A stretch of 64,000 nucleotides of DNA, from contig NZ_MSCW01000004.1 of the NCBI RefSeq assembly GCF_001981305.1, positions 298,021-362,020 of the forward strand, read 5' to 3'. Of the stretch, positions 19,550 through 28,991 are shown in pieces; the stretch's first letter is position 1; every line of letters begins with the position of its first letter. The notes beneath the pieces are model-generated. The model worked only from the letters and a program-made list of their open reading frames with translations, made no database searches and was not told the DNA's origin. This stretch comes from Marinobacter lutaoensis (GTDB taxonomy: Bacteria > Pseudomonadota > Gammaproteobacteria > Pseudomonadales > Oleiphilaceae). Position numbers and translations under genes: made by a program.

Positions 19550-20551
19550 ATGTCCTCTCGCCAACCGGCGCAACAGATTGACCAGCAGCAGCTGGTCCAC
19601 CTCTCCCGGGTATTGACCCGGCACCACGTGTTGCGTGCCCGGGAATGGGACCACCGGTCGCCGCTGTTGCAGGGGCGGATGCGGCTGCATGAGCTGCAGC
19701 CGGGCCTGTTCCTGCGCCTGGCCGATGTGCGGGACCTGTATGATCTGACCAGCGAGTCGGAACTCAATCCCGGCCTCAAGATTGCCGTGCTTCTGCGCGG
19801 CCGTGCCGAGGTCGCCTTTGGGCACCGGCGGCTGCAGTTGCATGGCGGTGGCAGCCCCTCGGCGGTTATGGTGGCGCTGGACCGGGCGGCGCCGTTCCGG
19901 CGTTGGGGCCACCGGTGCGGCTATGAGCGGTCGCTGACGATGACGCTGTCGCCAAGTTGGCTGCAGGACCGGCTGGGGCTGGCCCGGGCCAGCCAAGCCC
20001 TGCACAACCGGCATCTGGACCGGGCCTTCTGGCAGCCGTCCCCGTTCATTCTGTCGGCGCTGGAGCAGTTGTTCGACGGCCTTGAGGCGCAACCGACACC
20101 GGCTTGGCGGCTGCAGCTGGAGGGACTGGCCTTGGCGCTGCTGGGCGAGGCCCTGGCGTCGATTGGCTCGCCCCTGGCCAGCCGCCATTTGGCGCCGGTG
20201 ACGCGCCCATCCCGGCTGCAACGGTTGTGGCAACTGGTGGCCAGTGGCGAGGTCGATGCCCTGACCCAGCGGCAGCTGGCGGAACGGCTGGGCATGAGTG
20301 TCAGCCAGCTGCAGCGCCGCTTTCACGACGAGGTGGGGGAATCCCTGGGCAGTTACCTGCGACGGCGGCGCCTGGAAAGCGCCCGCCATGCCCTGATGCA
20401 CGAGGGCATCAGCGTCGAGGAGGCGGCGGCGCGGGCCGGGTACACCAGCGCCGCCAACTTTGCCACTGCCTTCAAGCGGGCGTTCGGCATGACGCCGAGC
20501 CACTGTGCCAAGCAGCGGGGCGGGTCGGCCCGCCCCGGCCATTCAGAATGA
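19550..20551 (+). CDS. AraC-family regulator (PchR-like)
   Basis: The 333-residue protein has an N-terminal ligand-binding region (LNPGLKIAVLLRGRAEVAFG) and a C-terminal double helix-turn-helix (LTQRQLAERLGMSVSQLQRR and EEAAARAGYTSAANFATAFK, then FGMTPSHCAKQ). This layout matches PchR-type regulators that activate siderophore receptor genes when the ferric siderophore is present. It is divergent from receptor 1 and its stop overlaps the end of receptor 2 by 9 bases, so it may control either or both. Confidence 0.86.
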   Translation: MSSRQPAQQIDQQQLVHLSRVLTRHHVLRAREWDHRSPLLQGRMRLHELQPGLFLRLADVRDLYDLTSESELNPGLKIAVLLRGRAEVAFGHRRLQLHGGGSPSAVMVALDRAAPFRRWGHRCGYERSLTMTLSPSWLQDRLGLARASQALHNRHLDRAFWQPSPFILSALEQLFDGLEAQPTPAWRLQLEGLALALLGEALASIGSPLASRHLAPVTRPSRLQRLWQLVASGEVDALTQRQLAERLGMSVSQLQRRFHDEVGESLGSYLRRRRLESARHALMHEGISVEEAAARAGYTSAANFATAFKRAFGMTPSHCAKQRGGSARPGHSE

Positions 20552-22684
20552 GTAGGACAGGGACGCCTCCAGAGTCCGCTCCTCGCCGAACCAACAGTTC
20601 GCGCTGTCGTAGCAGCTGAAGTAGCGCTCGTCGGTCAGGTTGTTGACCGACAGGCCAAGCTCCGTGCCGTCGAGGGTCGGGGCCAGCCGGCCCAGCGGAT
20701 AACGCAGGGCGATGTCCAGCAGCGTGACATCCGGCACCGAGCCGTCGTTGGTGCTGGCGTCGTACTCGGATTCGCCGATGTAACGAATCCCGAGGCCCGC
20801 GACCAGTCCGTTGAGAGGACCCCCGTAGAACCCGTAATCCGCCCACAGCGACAGCAGCTGTTCGGGCATCCAGACCGGTGTCTTGCCCTTGAGGCCGGCG
20901 TTGTCCTTGGTGACTTCCACGTCCTGGAAGGTGTAGCTCAGGGTCATGAGCAGGCTGTCCAGTGGCTGTGCCTGCGCCTCCAGCTCGATCCCCTGAGAGC
21001 GGACGGCGCCGGCCTGGATCTGGTCGTACGGGCCGCCGTTGGGGTCGCGGGTCGGCACGTTTTCCTTGGTGATCTGGTAGAAGGCGAGGGTGCCCTGGCT
21101 GCGCAGCGGATCGGACTGGAACTTGACCCCCAGTTCCCACTGGTCCCCGGTGGAGGGATCAAACTCCCGGCCGTTGCGGTCGCTGCCGGTCTGCGGCTCG
21201 AAGCTTTCGGCGTAGTTGAGGTAGGGTGAGAGGCCGTTGTCGGCCCGGTACATGATGCCCACCCGGGTCGAGACGTTGTCCTGGTCCAGCTTGCTGTCGA
21301 CCGGGCCGCCGTACTTCTTGCCGGTTTCCTCGCCGGTAAAGTCGTCCCAGCGCACGCCGCCGATGATCACGAACCGGCCCAGTTCGATCTGATCCTGCAG
21401 GTACACGCCCAGCTGTTTCTTGCGGATGTTGAAATCGGAGGAGTAGACGGTATCGGTGATGTCGATGGTGTCCCGGCTGATCTGGTGGTAGTCCGGATCA
21501 AACAGATCGATGGCCGGGGCGCCGCTGCCGTAGGAGGTGTCCTCGTAGATGACATCCGAATCCAGATCGCTGTAGTCCACGCCCATCAGCAGGTTGTGCC
21601 TGGCCCGGCCGATCTGGAAGCGACCGGAGAACTGGTTGTCCACGCTGAAGCCGGTGGTGGCTTCGTCGGTGAGGTACGCCTCCCGGTTCAGGGTTCTGCC
21701 GTCGGCCTCCAGGCCGGTGCCGTAGGTGTTGGTCTGGAACAGGCTGGCGTCGGTGTAGCGGACGTTCTGTAGGAAATTCCAGTTGTCGTTGATGTTGTGG
21801 TTGATCTTGTAGCCGGCCATCAGGACTTCCTTGTCGAAGTCGTTCCAGCCGGCGTCCCCGGAGAAGGCATCCGGGTCCAGCTTGCCGTTGGGGTTGGGCA
21901 GGAACAGGCCGGAGGCGGGCAGGGAGGTGTAGATGCCCCCTTCCGGATCCTTCTGGTAGTACAGGTTGACGTTGATGCGTGTGTCTTCACTCACCTGCCA
22001 GTCCACGGACGGCGCGATCATGTGCCGTTCTTCTTCCGAGGTTTCGGCCTGGCCGTCACGGCTTCGGGTCAGCCCCACCAGGCTGTAGGAGAGGTCGGAA
22101 TCACCCAGCCGGCCCCGGCTTTCGATGTTGGCCTCGGCCAGGTTGCGGGAACCGGTGGCCAGCTCGATCCGATGCTCGCTCTCGGTGGCGGGGCGCTTGC
22201 CGATCAGGTTGATCATCCCGCCCGGGGGCATGGAACCGTAGAGCGTTGAGGTCGGCCCGCGGAACACCTCCACCTGCGCCACCGCCAGCAGGTCGATCTG
22301 CGGCTGCAGGTTCCAGTCGTTGTACAGCAGGGGCAGGCCGTCGTAGTAGTTCTGGTAGTTGATGAAGCCCCGAATGCTGAACAGATCCAGGCGGCCGACG
22401 GCGCCGCCCCGCAGCTCGGTGTTGACGCCGGGGGCATAGCGCAGCGCCGCAGCGACGGAGTCGGCATCCCGCATCTCCAGAGCCTGGCGGTCCAGTACGG
22501 TCAGGCTCTGGGGGGTGTCCTCCGGGGCCAGGGCGGTTTTGGTGGCGGTATTGCGGTAGGTGTCGTCGTAGACGGCCAGCTCCTGCAGCTCGATCGGATC
22601 GTCGGTGCCGGCCTGGGCGGTTTGACCGAGGGCCGCGCTGATGGCGAGGATCAGCAGCGGTTGCCGGGTGATGTGTCGGTACAT
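20543..22684 (-). CDS. TonB-dependent siderophore receptor (2)
   Basis: The 713-residue outer-membrane receptor has a signal peptide (cleavage about GQTAQA), a plug domain (DTPQSLTVLDRQALEMRDAD, AQVEVFRGPTSTLYGSMPPG, GGMINLIGKRPA) and a 22-strand-type barrel ending in SYSF. The PGG-INLI-KRP motif is typical of hydroxamate-type siderophore receptors, though the ligand is not certain. A Fur-like box lies about 50 bases upstream. An AraC-GyrI-type regulator is encoded just upstream on the same strand. Confidence 0.92.
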   Translation of the reverse strand: MYRHITRQPLLILAISAALGQTAQAGTDDPIELQELAVYDDTYRNTATKTALAPEDTPQSLTVLDRQALEMRDADSVAAALRYAPGVNTELRGGAVGRLDLFSIRGFINYQNYYDGLPLLYNDWNLQPQIDLLAVAQVEVFRGPTSTLYGSMPPGGMINLIGKRPATESEHRIELATGSRNLAEANIESRGRLGDSDLSYSLVGLTRSRDGQAETSEEERHMIAPSVDWQVSEDTRINVNLYYQKDPEGGIYTSLPASGLFLPNPNGKLDPDAFSGDAGWNDFDKEVLMAGYKINHNINDNWNFLQNVRYTDASLFQTNTYGTGLEADGRTLNREAYLTDEATTGFSVDNQFSGRFQIGRARHNLLMGVDYSDLDSDVIYEDTSYGSGAPAIDLFDPDYHQISRDTIDITDTVYSSDFNIRKKQLGVYLQDQIELGRFVIIGGVRWDDFTGEETGKKYGGPVDSKLDQDNVSTRVGIMYRADNGLSPYLNYAESFEPQTGSDRNGREFDPSTGDQWELGVKFQSDPLRSQGTLAFYQITKENVPTRDPNGGPYDQIQAGAVRSQGIELEAQAQPLDSLLMTLSYTFQDVEVTKDNAGLKGKTPVWMPEQLLSLWADYGFYGGPLNGLVAGLGIRYIGESEYDASTNDGSVPDVTLLDIALRYPLGRLAPTLDGTELGLSVNNLTDERYFSCYDSANCWFGEERTLEASLSYSF

Positions 22685-22734
22685 GTCGTGGTCCCGTTCT
22701 GTGAAGCCAATGGGGGGTATCGCGTGTGCGAGTT

Positions 22735-22755
22735 AATTGCGAATCATTCCCATTA
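22735..22755 (-). promoter_or_regulatory. Fur-like box upstream of TonB receptor 2
   Basis: The plus-strand AATTGCGAATCATTCCCATTA resembles the Fur consensus, with a clear GAATCATT core. It lies between receptor 2 and the AraC-type gene. Confidence 0.55.
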
Positions 22756-22777
22756 TATTGACCCTGAAAAACGGGAC

Positions 22778-23692
22778 TTAACCGTTTGGTGCATGGCGGG
22801 CAATCAATGGCTCGACCAGTTTGACCGGCACCCAGTATTCCATCGACACCTCGGGCGCCGCCGGGTCGAAGCCGGGGGGATAGACTTCCAGATCGTAGCC
22901 GTAGACCGCTTGGCAGCCGGCATGGGGCAGCCAGGCCTGGAAAAACCAGGTCAGGATATCGGCGAGGGAGGTGATGGGGCCCCGGAAGGACAGGACCACG
23001 TAATTCTGGGCGGGCACCTGCAGGGTGTTCAGTCGCCCGCCCAGGGGCTCCGGCTCCGTGGCCAGGCCGGCCAGGTAGGTGAACGCCGGGCTGGGACCGC
23101 TGGACAGGTCGAGCACACCGATCCTGGGCCGGTCGTCGGGCAGCGCCACCTGCCGGGCGAGCCGGTGCCACAGGCTGGGCACCCGGGTCCGGAAGTCGGG
23201 GCAGGGTGAGAACAGGCCGTGGACCCGGCCGGCCACGCCGGTGACGGTGAAGCCGGGGCGGGAATCCAGGCGAATGTCGGGTATCCGGGCCTTGACCGAG
23301 GCCGGAGGCAGGTGGTCCGGGTCAAGGCACAGGGGTGTTTTCAGCAGGCAGGGCAGGCCCCGTTGCCGGTATTTCGCCGGCGAGCAGCCGAAGTGCTGCT
23401 TGAAGCTGCGGCAGAAACTGATGTCCGAGCCGAAGCCGCAGGCCAGACCGATGTCGATGATCCGCTGGTCGGTGAAGAGCAGCATCTCCGCCGCCAGGCT
23501 CAGCCGAAGCTCACGCACGTAGCGCCCGACCGAGCAGCCGGTCTGCCCGGAGAACACGCGATTGAACTGCCAGCGCGACCAGCCCCCGATCCGGGCCAGG
23601 CTGGACACCGCCAGGGGCTTGTCCAGATTCAGATGGATGTAGTTGAGGACCCGTTCAATCCGGGCCCACTGGGGCTGCCGGCTGGGCTCCAT
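22778..23692 (-). CDS. AraC-family regulator with GyrI-like effector domain
   Basis: The 304-residue protein has the DNA-binding domain first (residues ~10-112: LAVSSLARIGGWSRWQFNRV, IIDIGLACGFGSDISFCRSF, FGCSPAKYRQ) and a GyrI-like small-molecule-binding domain after it (~140-300, ending PEVSMEYWVPV). This is the SoxS/Rob-like order with a C-terminal sensor. It sits between two siderophore receptor genes, all on the minus strand. Regulation of one of them is likely but unproven. Confidence 0.86.
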   Translation of the reverse strand: MEPSRQPQWARIERVLNYIHLNLDKPLAVSSLARIGGWSRWQFNRVFSGQTGCSVGRYVRELRLSLAAEMLLFTDQRIIDIGLACGFGSDISFCRSFKQHFGCSPAKYRQRGLPCLLKTPLCLDPDHLPPASVKARIPDIRLDSRPGFTVTGVAGRVHGLFSPCPDFRTRVPSLWHRLARQVALPDDRPRIGVLDLSSGPSPAFTYLAGLATEPEPLGGRLNTLQVPAQNYVVLSFRGPITSLADILTWFFQAWLPHAGCQAVYGYDLEVYPPGFDPAAPEVSMEYWVPVKLVEPLIARHAPNG

Positions 23693-23716
23693 CGCGCGTG
23701 CTCCGGGGCAGGCCGC

Positions 23717-25783
23717 TTACCAGCGGTAGCTGAGCGTGCCCACCACGCTGCGGGCCTCGCCGTAGTAGCACCAGTAGTCACAGCTGGCGACGTACTCGCG
23801 GTCGGCCAGGTTGGTGACGTTGATCCGGGCCTGCCAGTGGCGCATGAAGTCGTACTGGGCCATCAGATCCATGACGGTGTACGAGGGAATCTCGATGGTG
23901 CCGTCCCGGGTACCGCCGACATAGCGGACGCCGCCGCCGACTTTCAGGCCGGGGACCCTCTCTCCGAAGGCGTAGTCAAGCCAGGCCGAAGCCATGTGCC
24001 GGGGAATCAGCGCTGCCGGGGTTTCCGGTTCGTCGTCGGAGCGGTTGTCGGAGATGGCGTCGTTGTAGGTGTAGGCGGCGTTCAGCTGCAGCCGGTCGGT
24101 CAGATACGCCACCGTCTCCAGCTCGAAGCCCTGGGTTTCCCGCAGACCTTCCTGAACCTGGTAGCCGCCGGGGGAGGTCACCAGGGAGTTCTCTTCCTTG
24201 ATGTTGTAGACCGAGGCGGTGACATAGCCGTCCAGATCGTTCGGCGCGTATTTCACACCGAATTCCAGCTGTTGTCCGACCCGCGGCTCGTACAGGTTGC
24301 CGTTGCTGTCGGTGCCCGCGATCGGCTGGAACGAGTCGCTCCAGGACACATAGGGGGACAGACCGTTGTCGGCCAGGTACATGACGCCGCCGGAGAAGGA
24401 CACGTGGTCGTCGTCGGCGCGCTGGCGCTCGCCGGTGCCATGGTCCCGGTTGTCGGTTTTCGCCTGGTCGTACCGGACGCCGGCCAGGAACACCCAGTGA
24501 TCGTCCAGCCGGAGCTGGTTCTGCAGATACAGGCCGGTCTGTTCCTTGGTGATGGTGCGCCGGAACAGGTCGTCACGGCTCAGCGGGGTGAAGTTGCCGT
24601 AGACCGGGTCGAACAGGTCGATGGGATCGCCGAAGGCGTAGTCGTTGCCCTCCAGTCCCTTGTTCTCCAGATCCTGGTAGTCGACGCCGATCAGCAGGGT
24701 GTTCTCGGTACGGTCGGTGAACCAAGTGCCGACCATCCGGTTGTCGACGGTCCAGCTGTCGAGCGTGCCGTCACGATAGGTCAGCCCGCGGGCACCCTCC
24801 CGGGGGCCGGTTTGGTACAGGATGTAACTGCTTCGCAGCAGCAGGTCGAGCGTGCTGTAGCGTACGTCCTGCTGGAATTTCCAGGTGTCGTCGAGGCGAT
24901 GGGACAGGCTGTAGCCGATGGACGACTGGGTGCGCTCGTTGGTGTCGTAGCTCGGCTCGCTGTAGTTGGTGGACGGATCGACCTTGCCGTAGGGTGTGTC
25001 CTGGACCGTCCCGTAGGGCAGTTTGAAGCCGTTGTAGGGAACCGCGTCGTCCTTCTGGAAGCTGGTCAGAAGGGTGAGCGAGGTGTCCTCGGAGAGGTCC
25101 CAGGTCAGACTTGGCGCCACGTAGTAGCGTTCATTCTCGGTGAAGTCGATGTCGCCCTCGGCGAAGCGGTACAGGCCCACCAGCCGGTAGCTGAGGCTGT
25201 CGCTGCCGGTGACCGGGCCGGAGGTGTCCAGAGCCACCTGGCGATGATCGTTGGTGCCCAGCTGCACCTGGATTTCACCCTGGGCGGTGTCGGTGGGGCG
25301 CTTGCTGATGGCGTTGATGATGCCGCCCGGAGGGGCTTCGCCATAGAGAATGGAGGCCGGCCCCTTCAGCAGTTCCACCCGCTCCAGGCCGTAGGTTTCC
25401 GGCAACCACTGGTAGAAACCTTCCCGGTAGATTCTGAGGCCGTCCTGGTAGGTGGCTTGGTCGAAGCCCCGCACTTTGAACCAGTCGGTGTCGTTGTCGG
25501 AGCCGTAGTGGCCGCTCAGGACCCCGGCCCGGTACCGGAACGTTTCGTCCAGGGCCTGCACGTTGCGTTCGCGCAGTTCGTCTTCGGTGACCACCGAGGC
25601 CGGACGGGGGGTCTCGACCAGGGGCGCCTCAACTTTGAGCGCGGTCGCGGATATCTCGAGCGTTTCCAGGTGCGTGGGCGCTTCGTCCTGCGCCAGGGTG
25701 GGCCATGACCCCGCAGCGAGGCCGGCGGCCAGAAGGGTGTGGACAGTCCGTGTCAAAGGCTTGGAAAAACCATGGATGGACAT
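23717..25783 (-). CDS. TonB-dependent siderophore receptor (3)
   Basis: The 688-residue receptor is assigned the ATG at 25783, giving MSIHGFSK and a signal peptide cleaved near PTLAQ; a further in-frame ATG at 25831 would add a poor signal. The plug shows RPASVVTEDELRERNVQALD, ERVELLKGPASILYGEAPPG and GGIINAISKRP, and the barrel ends in SYRW. It is the third receptor in a 10-kb stretch, and the APPGGIIN variant resembles ferrichrome-type receptors. The ligand is unknown. Confidence 0.92.
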   Translation of the reverse strand: MSIHGFSKPLTRTVHTLLAAGLAAGSWPTLAQDEAPTHLETLEISATALKVEAPLVETPRPASVVTEDELRERNVQALDETFRYRAGVLSGHYGSDNDTDWFKVRGFDQATYQDGLRIYREGFYQWLPETYGLERVELLKGPASILYGEAPPGGIINAISKRPTDTAQGEIQVQLGTNDHRQVALDTSGPVTGSDSLSYRLVGLYRFAEGDIDFTENERYYVAPSLTWDLSEDTSLTLLTSFQKDDAVPYNGFKLPYGTVQDTPYGKVDPSTNYSEPSYDTNERTQSSIGYSLSHRLDDTWKFQQDVRYSTLDLLLRSSYILYQTGPREGARGLTYRDGTLDSWTVDNRMVGTWFTDRTENTLLIGVDYQDLENKGLEGNDYAFGDPIDLFDPVYGNFTPLSRDDLFRRTITKEQTGLYLQNQLRLDDHWVFLAGVRYDQAKTDNRDHGTGERQRADDDHVSFSGGVMYLADNGLSPYVSWSDSFQPIAGTDSNGNLYEPRVGQQLEFGVKYAPNDLDGYVTASVYNIKEENSLVTSPGGYQVQEGLRETQGFELETVAYLTDRLQLNAAYTYNDAISDNRSDDEPETPAALIPRHMASAWLDYAFGERVPGLKVGGGVRYVGGTRDGTIEIPSYTVMDLMAQYDFMRHWQARINVTNLADREYVASCDYWCYYGEARSVVGTLSYRW

Positions 25784-25858
25784 TGGAAAACCCCAGTGTT
25801 GATGTTCAGGGTGGTGAACGGAAAGTGACAAGGATGGGAATACTATGCGTTAAAAAGT

Positions 25859-25880
25859 TTTAATGCAAACCGTTCTCGTT
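25859..25880 (-). promoter_or_regulatory. Weak Fur-like site upstream of TonB receptor 3
   Basis: TTAATGCAAACCGTTCTCGTT only partly fits a Fur 7-1-7 pattern. It is reported because the two other receptor genes have better boxes in the same position. Confidence 0.3.
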
Positions 25881-26003
25881 AAGCTTAACTTGTGTTTTAC
25901 ATTGTCGTTGCACGACGTTACCAAACCGGTATGGGCGACCCAGTGACAGGTAACGTAGTATCCGGTACATGTCATGACCCGTGTGTACCCGGAGCCCCGC
26001 CCC

Positions 26004-26468
26004 ATGAAACCACGCATTGCCCTGTTTGCCCTTCTGTTCTCCCTGCTGTCGCTGCCGCTGCAGGCCGCGCCCAAACTCACCCTGATCAGCGCGGACCGGC
26101 AACAGGTGCTGGACCGTGACCAGCTCGAAGCCCTGCCGCAGACGACCATCGTCACCACCAGCCCCTACTTCGAGGGCACCGCCACCTTCACCGGGCCGAC
26201 GCTGGCCCGGGTGCTCGATGCCCTCGGGGTGTCCGGCCGTTCCCAGGCCACCTTCCAGGCCCTGAACGACTACCGTGTCAGCGGCAGCCTCGACGAACTG
26301 CTGTCGCTCGACGCCATCGTCGCCACCCGCAAGGACGGCCAGGCGATGTCGGTGCGGGACCGGGGGCCGTTCTGGATCATGCTGCCCTTGTCCGAGCGCC
26401 CGGAGCTGGACGATCCCCTGTATCACCGCTTCATGGTCTGGCAGTTGAGTGGCATCGAGCTGGAATAA
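26004..26468 (+). CDS. Small periplasmic protein, molybdopterin-oxidoreductase-like domain
   Basis: The 154-residue product starts at the ATG at 26004 with a clean signal peptide (MKPRIALFALLFSLLSLPLQ, cleavage after QAA). The mature part (LEALPQTTIVTTSPYF, GPTLARVLDALGV, GPFWIMLPL) resembles the small sulfite-oxidase-like fold often annotated as an oxidoreductase molybdopterin-binding domain. No molybdopterin cysteine is evident, so it is probably not an enzyme. It is coupled to the EAL-domain gene downstream and may be a periplasmic partner or sensor for it. Confidence 0.7.
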   Translation: MKPRIALFALLFSLLSLPLQAAPKLTLISADRQQVLDRDQLEALPQTTIVTTSPYFEGTATFTGPTLARVLDALGVSGRSQATFQALNDYRVSGSLDELLSLDAIVATRKDGQAMSVRDRGPFWIMLPLSERPELDDPLYHRFMVWQLSGIELE

Positions 26469-26469
26469 C

Positions 26470-28434
26470 GTGTACGGCAACGGCCAAGTCCAGATCCTGC
26501 AGCGACTGTTTTCCCGGGCCACCGTTGTCGCTCTGTTCCTGGTGGTGCTGGCGTTGCTGGCGGTGAACTTCTACACCTACCTGCAGGACCGCAAGCTGCA
26601 ATCGGTGTCCCTGGGCGCCATCCGGATGGCGTCCTGGAACTTGGCGCAGCTGGGGGCAGAGGCCGCCGCCTTTGACCGGGAAATGGCGCTGATGAGCCAC
26701 GGGGTCGGCGACGCCGAGGCCTTTTCCCTGCGTTACGACGTGCTCTGGAGCCGTTACGACTATCTGCTCCATAGCCAGGAGTCCCTGCCCACCCGGCGGC
26801 ATCAGGACAACCGCCGCCGGCTGGAGGACTTGTTCCAGCAGTTGCAGGCGCTGGAACCGGACATCCGCCAGCGATTGGCACAGCCGGAGGCGGACTGGCA
26901 ACCGGTGGCCGAGGCCTGGGAGCGGCAGAAGGCCGGCGTGGCCCAGCTGGTGATCGACAACTTCGTGGGTGATGAAACCGGCCGCCTGATGGCGGGGGTG
27001 GAGGCCTCCCGCGACCGCCTGGCCAAGCTGCGTATGCTGACGCTGGCGGTGCTGCTGGCGGTGTTCGTGTTTCTGGCGCTGGCGATGATGTTCCTGCGCC
27101 GCCAGTCCCGGGTCGACCCGGTCACCGGTTTGCCCAACAGCCATTACCTGAGAACCCTGCGCCGGGTGGAGCCGGACCGGGCCGTCATCACCTGCGAGAT
27201 CCGGGCGTTCCAGCTGGTGCTCAGTGAATACGGCAGCGATGCCGTCAACCAGCTGGTGAGGCTGTTCGTGCGCAAGCTGCGACAGCAGCTGGAAGCGCCG
27301 GACCAGCTGATCCAGGTGTCCCAGGGCGAGTTTGTGCTGCTGCTGCGCCCGCGCCCCGGCCAGGCATTGGAGGCCACCGTCAACCAGCTGGTGGCGGCCA
27401 CCCACTTCGACTGGCGCACCCCCGAGTCGGTGGTGCACATCTCCGCCACCTACGGTGTGGACCCCCACGGCGAGGCCGGCGATACCGACTGGAACGCCCG
27501 GTATCAGCAGGCCCACCGGGCGCTGGCCCAGGCCCACCTGGACGGGTTGCCCTACTACATCGCCGGCGCCGACCTGCGCCGGCGTATCCGCGAGGAGCGG
27601 ACCATCCACAACGGCCTGGTGCGCTTTTTCAACGGTGAGGCGGGCAGTCTGCGGCTGTTCCTGGTGTACCAGCCGATCGTGCTGGCGGAGAACCGCCACC
27701 ACATCACCGGTGCCGAGGTGCTGTTGCGCTGCCAGGACGACGAGCTGGGGTTCGTACCCCCGAACCGGGTGGTGGACATCTGCGAGCGGGTGGGCCTGGG
27801 CAAGGTTCTGGGGCGCTGGCTGTTCCGCCGGGTGGCCTCGGAAACCCGGGCGCTGTATTGCGACCTGGGGTTCCGCGGCCAACTGTCCATCAACCTCAAT
27901 CCGGCGATGCTGACCGAGCAGCTGGTGGACGATGTCCAGGCCCTGCTGCTGGACCCGGGGTTGCCGCCCTCGGCGCTGTGCATGGAAATCACCGAAGACC
28001 ACGCGGCGCTGGATTTTGACCGCATCAACGACTTGATCGGGCGCCTTCACCAGCTGGGCGTCAGCGTGGCTCTGGATGATTTCGGCACCGGCCATTCGTC
28101 GCTGGAGTATGTGCGGGAACTGCGGGTGGACCGCCTCAAGATTGACCGCTGCTTCGTGGACGGCATCGAGCACAGCGAGGACAAGTCCCGGTTCCTGGGC
28201 TCGATCATTGCCATGGCCCAGCAGGCGTACATGAAGAGTGTGATCGAGGGTGTGGAGAATGAAGCGCAGTGGCAACAGGTCCGGCACCTGGGGGGGACCC
28301 TGATCCAGGGCTACCATGCCTACCGGCCGATGCCGCTGGCGGACTACCTGGCGCTGCTGGCGGACCGGCAGACGGTGTCGCCGGTGCAGGCGCCGGGGGC
28401 CGGTCGCGGGGCGGGCAAGCGGCCGCGCGGCTAG
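26470..28434 (+). CDS. Membrane-bound EAL-domain protein with degenerate GGDEF domain
   Basis: The 654-residue protein probably starts at the GTG at 26470; a GTG at 26449 in the same frame is also possible. Two membrane segments (~17-38 and ~190-215) flank a periplasmic sensor of about 150 residues. The GGDEF domain is degenerate (VSQGEFVLLL). The EAL domain (~400-640) keeps EVLLR, NLNP, EITED, DDFGTGHSSLEY, KIDRCF, EGVEN and QGY, so it could hydrolyse cyclic-di-GMP. It follows the small periplasmic protein without a gap. The external signal is unknown. Confidence 0.86.
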   Translation: MYGNGQVQILQRLFSRATVVALFLVVLALLAVNFYTYLQDRKLQSVSLGAIRMASWNLAQLGAEAAAFDREMALMSHGVGDAEAFSLRYDVLWSRYDYLLHSQESLPTRRHQDNRRRLEDLFQQLQALEPDIRQRLAQPEADWQPVAEAWERQKAGVAQLVIDNFVGDETGRLMAGVEASRDRLAKLRMLTLAVLLAVFVFLALAMMFLRRQSRVDPVTGLPNSHYLRTLRRVEPDRAVITCEIRAFQLVLSEYGSDAVNQLVRLFVRKLRQQLEAPDQLIQVSQGEFVLLLRPRPGQALEATVNQLVAATHFDWRTPESVVHISATYGVDPHGEAGDTDWNARYQQAHRALAQAHLDGLPYYIAGADLRRRIREERTIHNGLVRFFNGEAGSLRLFLVYQPIVLAENRHHITGAEVLLRCQDDELGFVPPNRVVDICERVGLGKVLGRWLFRRVASETRALYCDLGFRGQLSINLNPAMLTEQLVDDVQALLLDPGLPPSALCMEITEDHAALDFDRINDLIGRLHQLGVSVALDDFGTGHSSLEYVRELRVDRLKIDRCFVDGIEHSEDKSRFLGSIIAMAQQAYMKSVIEGVENEAQWQQVRHLGGTLIQGYHAYRPMPLADYLALLADRQTVSPVQAPGAGRGAGKRPRG

Positions 28435-28437
28435 GTC

Positions 28438-28908
28438 TCAGTCCGTCGGCCGCTCGGCGTCCAGGGACAACTGCAGCAGCCCCTGCTGCAATTTTTTCAG
28501 CAGATGCAGCAGGCTGACGCCGTCGTCGAAGCTCAGGTCTTCCAGGGCCTGGCGATAGAAGTCGGTGATCGAGTCCTGCAGCCCGAGCCAGAATGCCCGG
28601 CCGGAGTCGGTCAGCCGCACCAGCCGCGCCCGGCCGTCCCGTGGGTGGGGAACCCGCACCACGTGGCCGTCTCGTTCCAGGCGCTTGAGCACGCCGTCCA
28701 GGTTCTGGCGGCTGACATGCAGGTACTCCTTGAGCTGGTTGAACGAGGTGCCCTGCTCGAATCCATCCCGGGACAGGGCACCCAGTACCGCCCACTGCAC
28801 GGCGCTGATGCCCATTTCATTCTGGACCTGCCGCTGCAGGATGTTCCCGGTCTGGAACAGGCGGAAAAACAGCCGGTTGGGAATGCCTCCGGATTCGTTG
28901 ACGATCAT
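28438..28908 (-). CDS. MarR-family regulator (BadR-like) of the cyclohexanecarboxylate genes
   Basis: The 156-residue protein has a MarR winged helix (SAVQWAVLGALSRDGFEQGT, LHVSRQNLDGVLKRLERDGH, VPHPRDGRARLVRLTDSG). The start is the ATG complement at 28906-28908, preceded by CAGGAGCACAG. BadR, a MarR-type protein, represses the cyclohexanecarboxylate genes of Rhodopseudomonas palustris and responds to a CoA intermediate. Position directly after aliB on the same strand makes the same role likely here. Confidence 0.82.
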   Translation of the reverse strand: MIVNESGGIPNRLFFRLFQTGNILQRQVQNEMGISAVQWAVLGALSRDGFEQGTSFNQLKEYLHVSRQNLDGVLKRLERDGHVVRVPHPRDGRARLVRLTDSGRAFWLGLQDSITDFYRQALEDLSFDDGVSLLHLLKKLQQGLLQLSLDAERPTD

Positions 28909-28991
28909 CTGTGCTCCTGTGTGGCTACCCTGGGGGTCTGGCCAGGGCAGGCGGTCACCGGCATCCCCCATCCCGAAGGCCATGGGGCGCC

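Noticed and set aside
26431..28317. 628-codon minus-strand frame opposite the EAL-domain gene
   Set aside because: It is a low-complexity shadow, and the plus-strand frame has clear EAL motifs.
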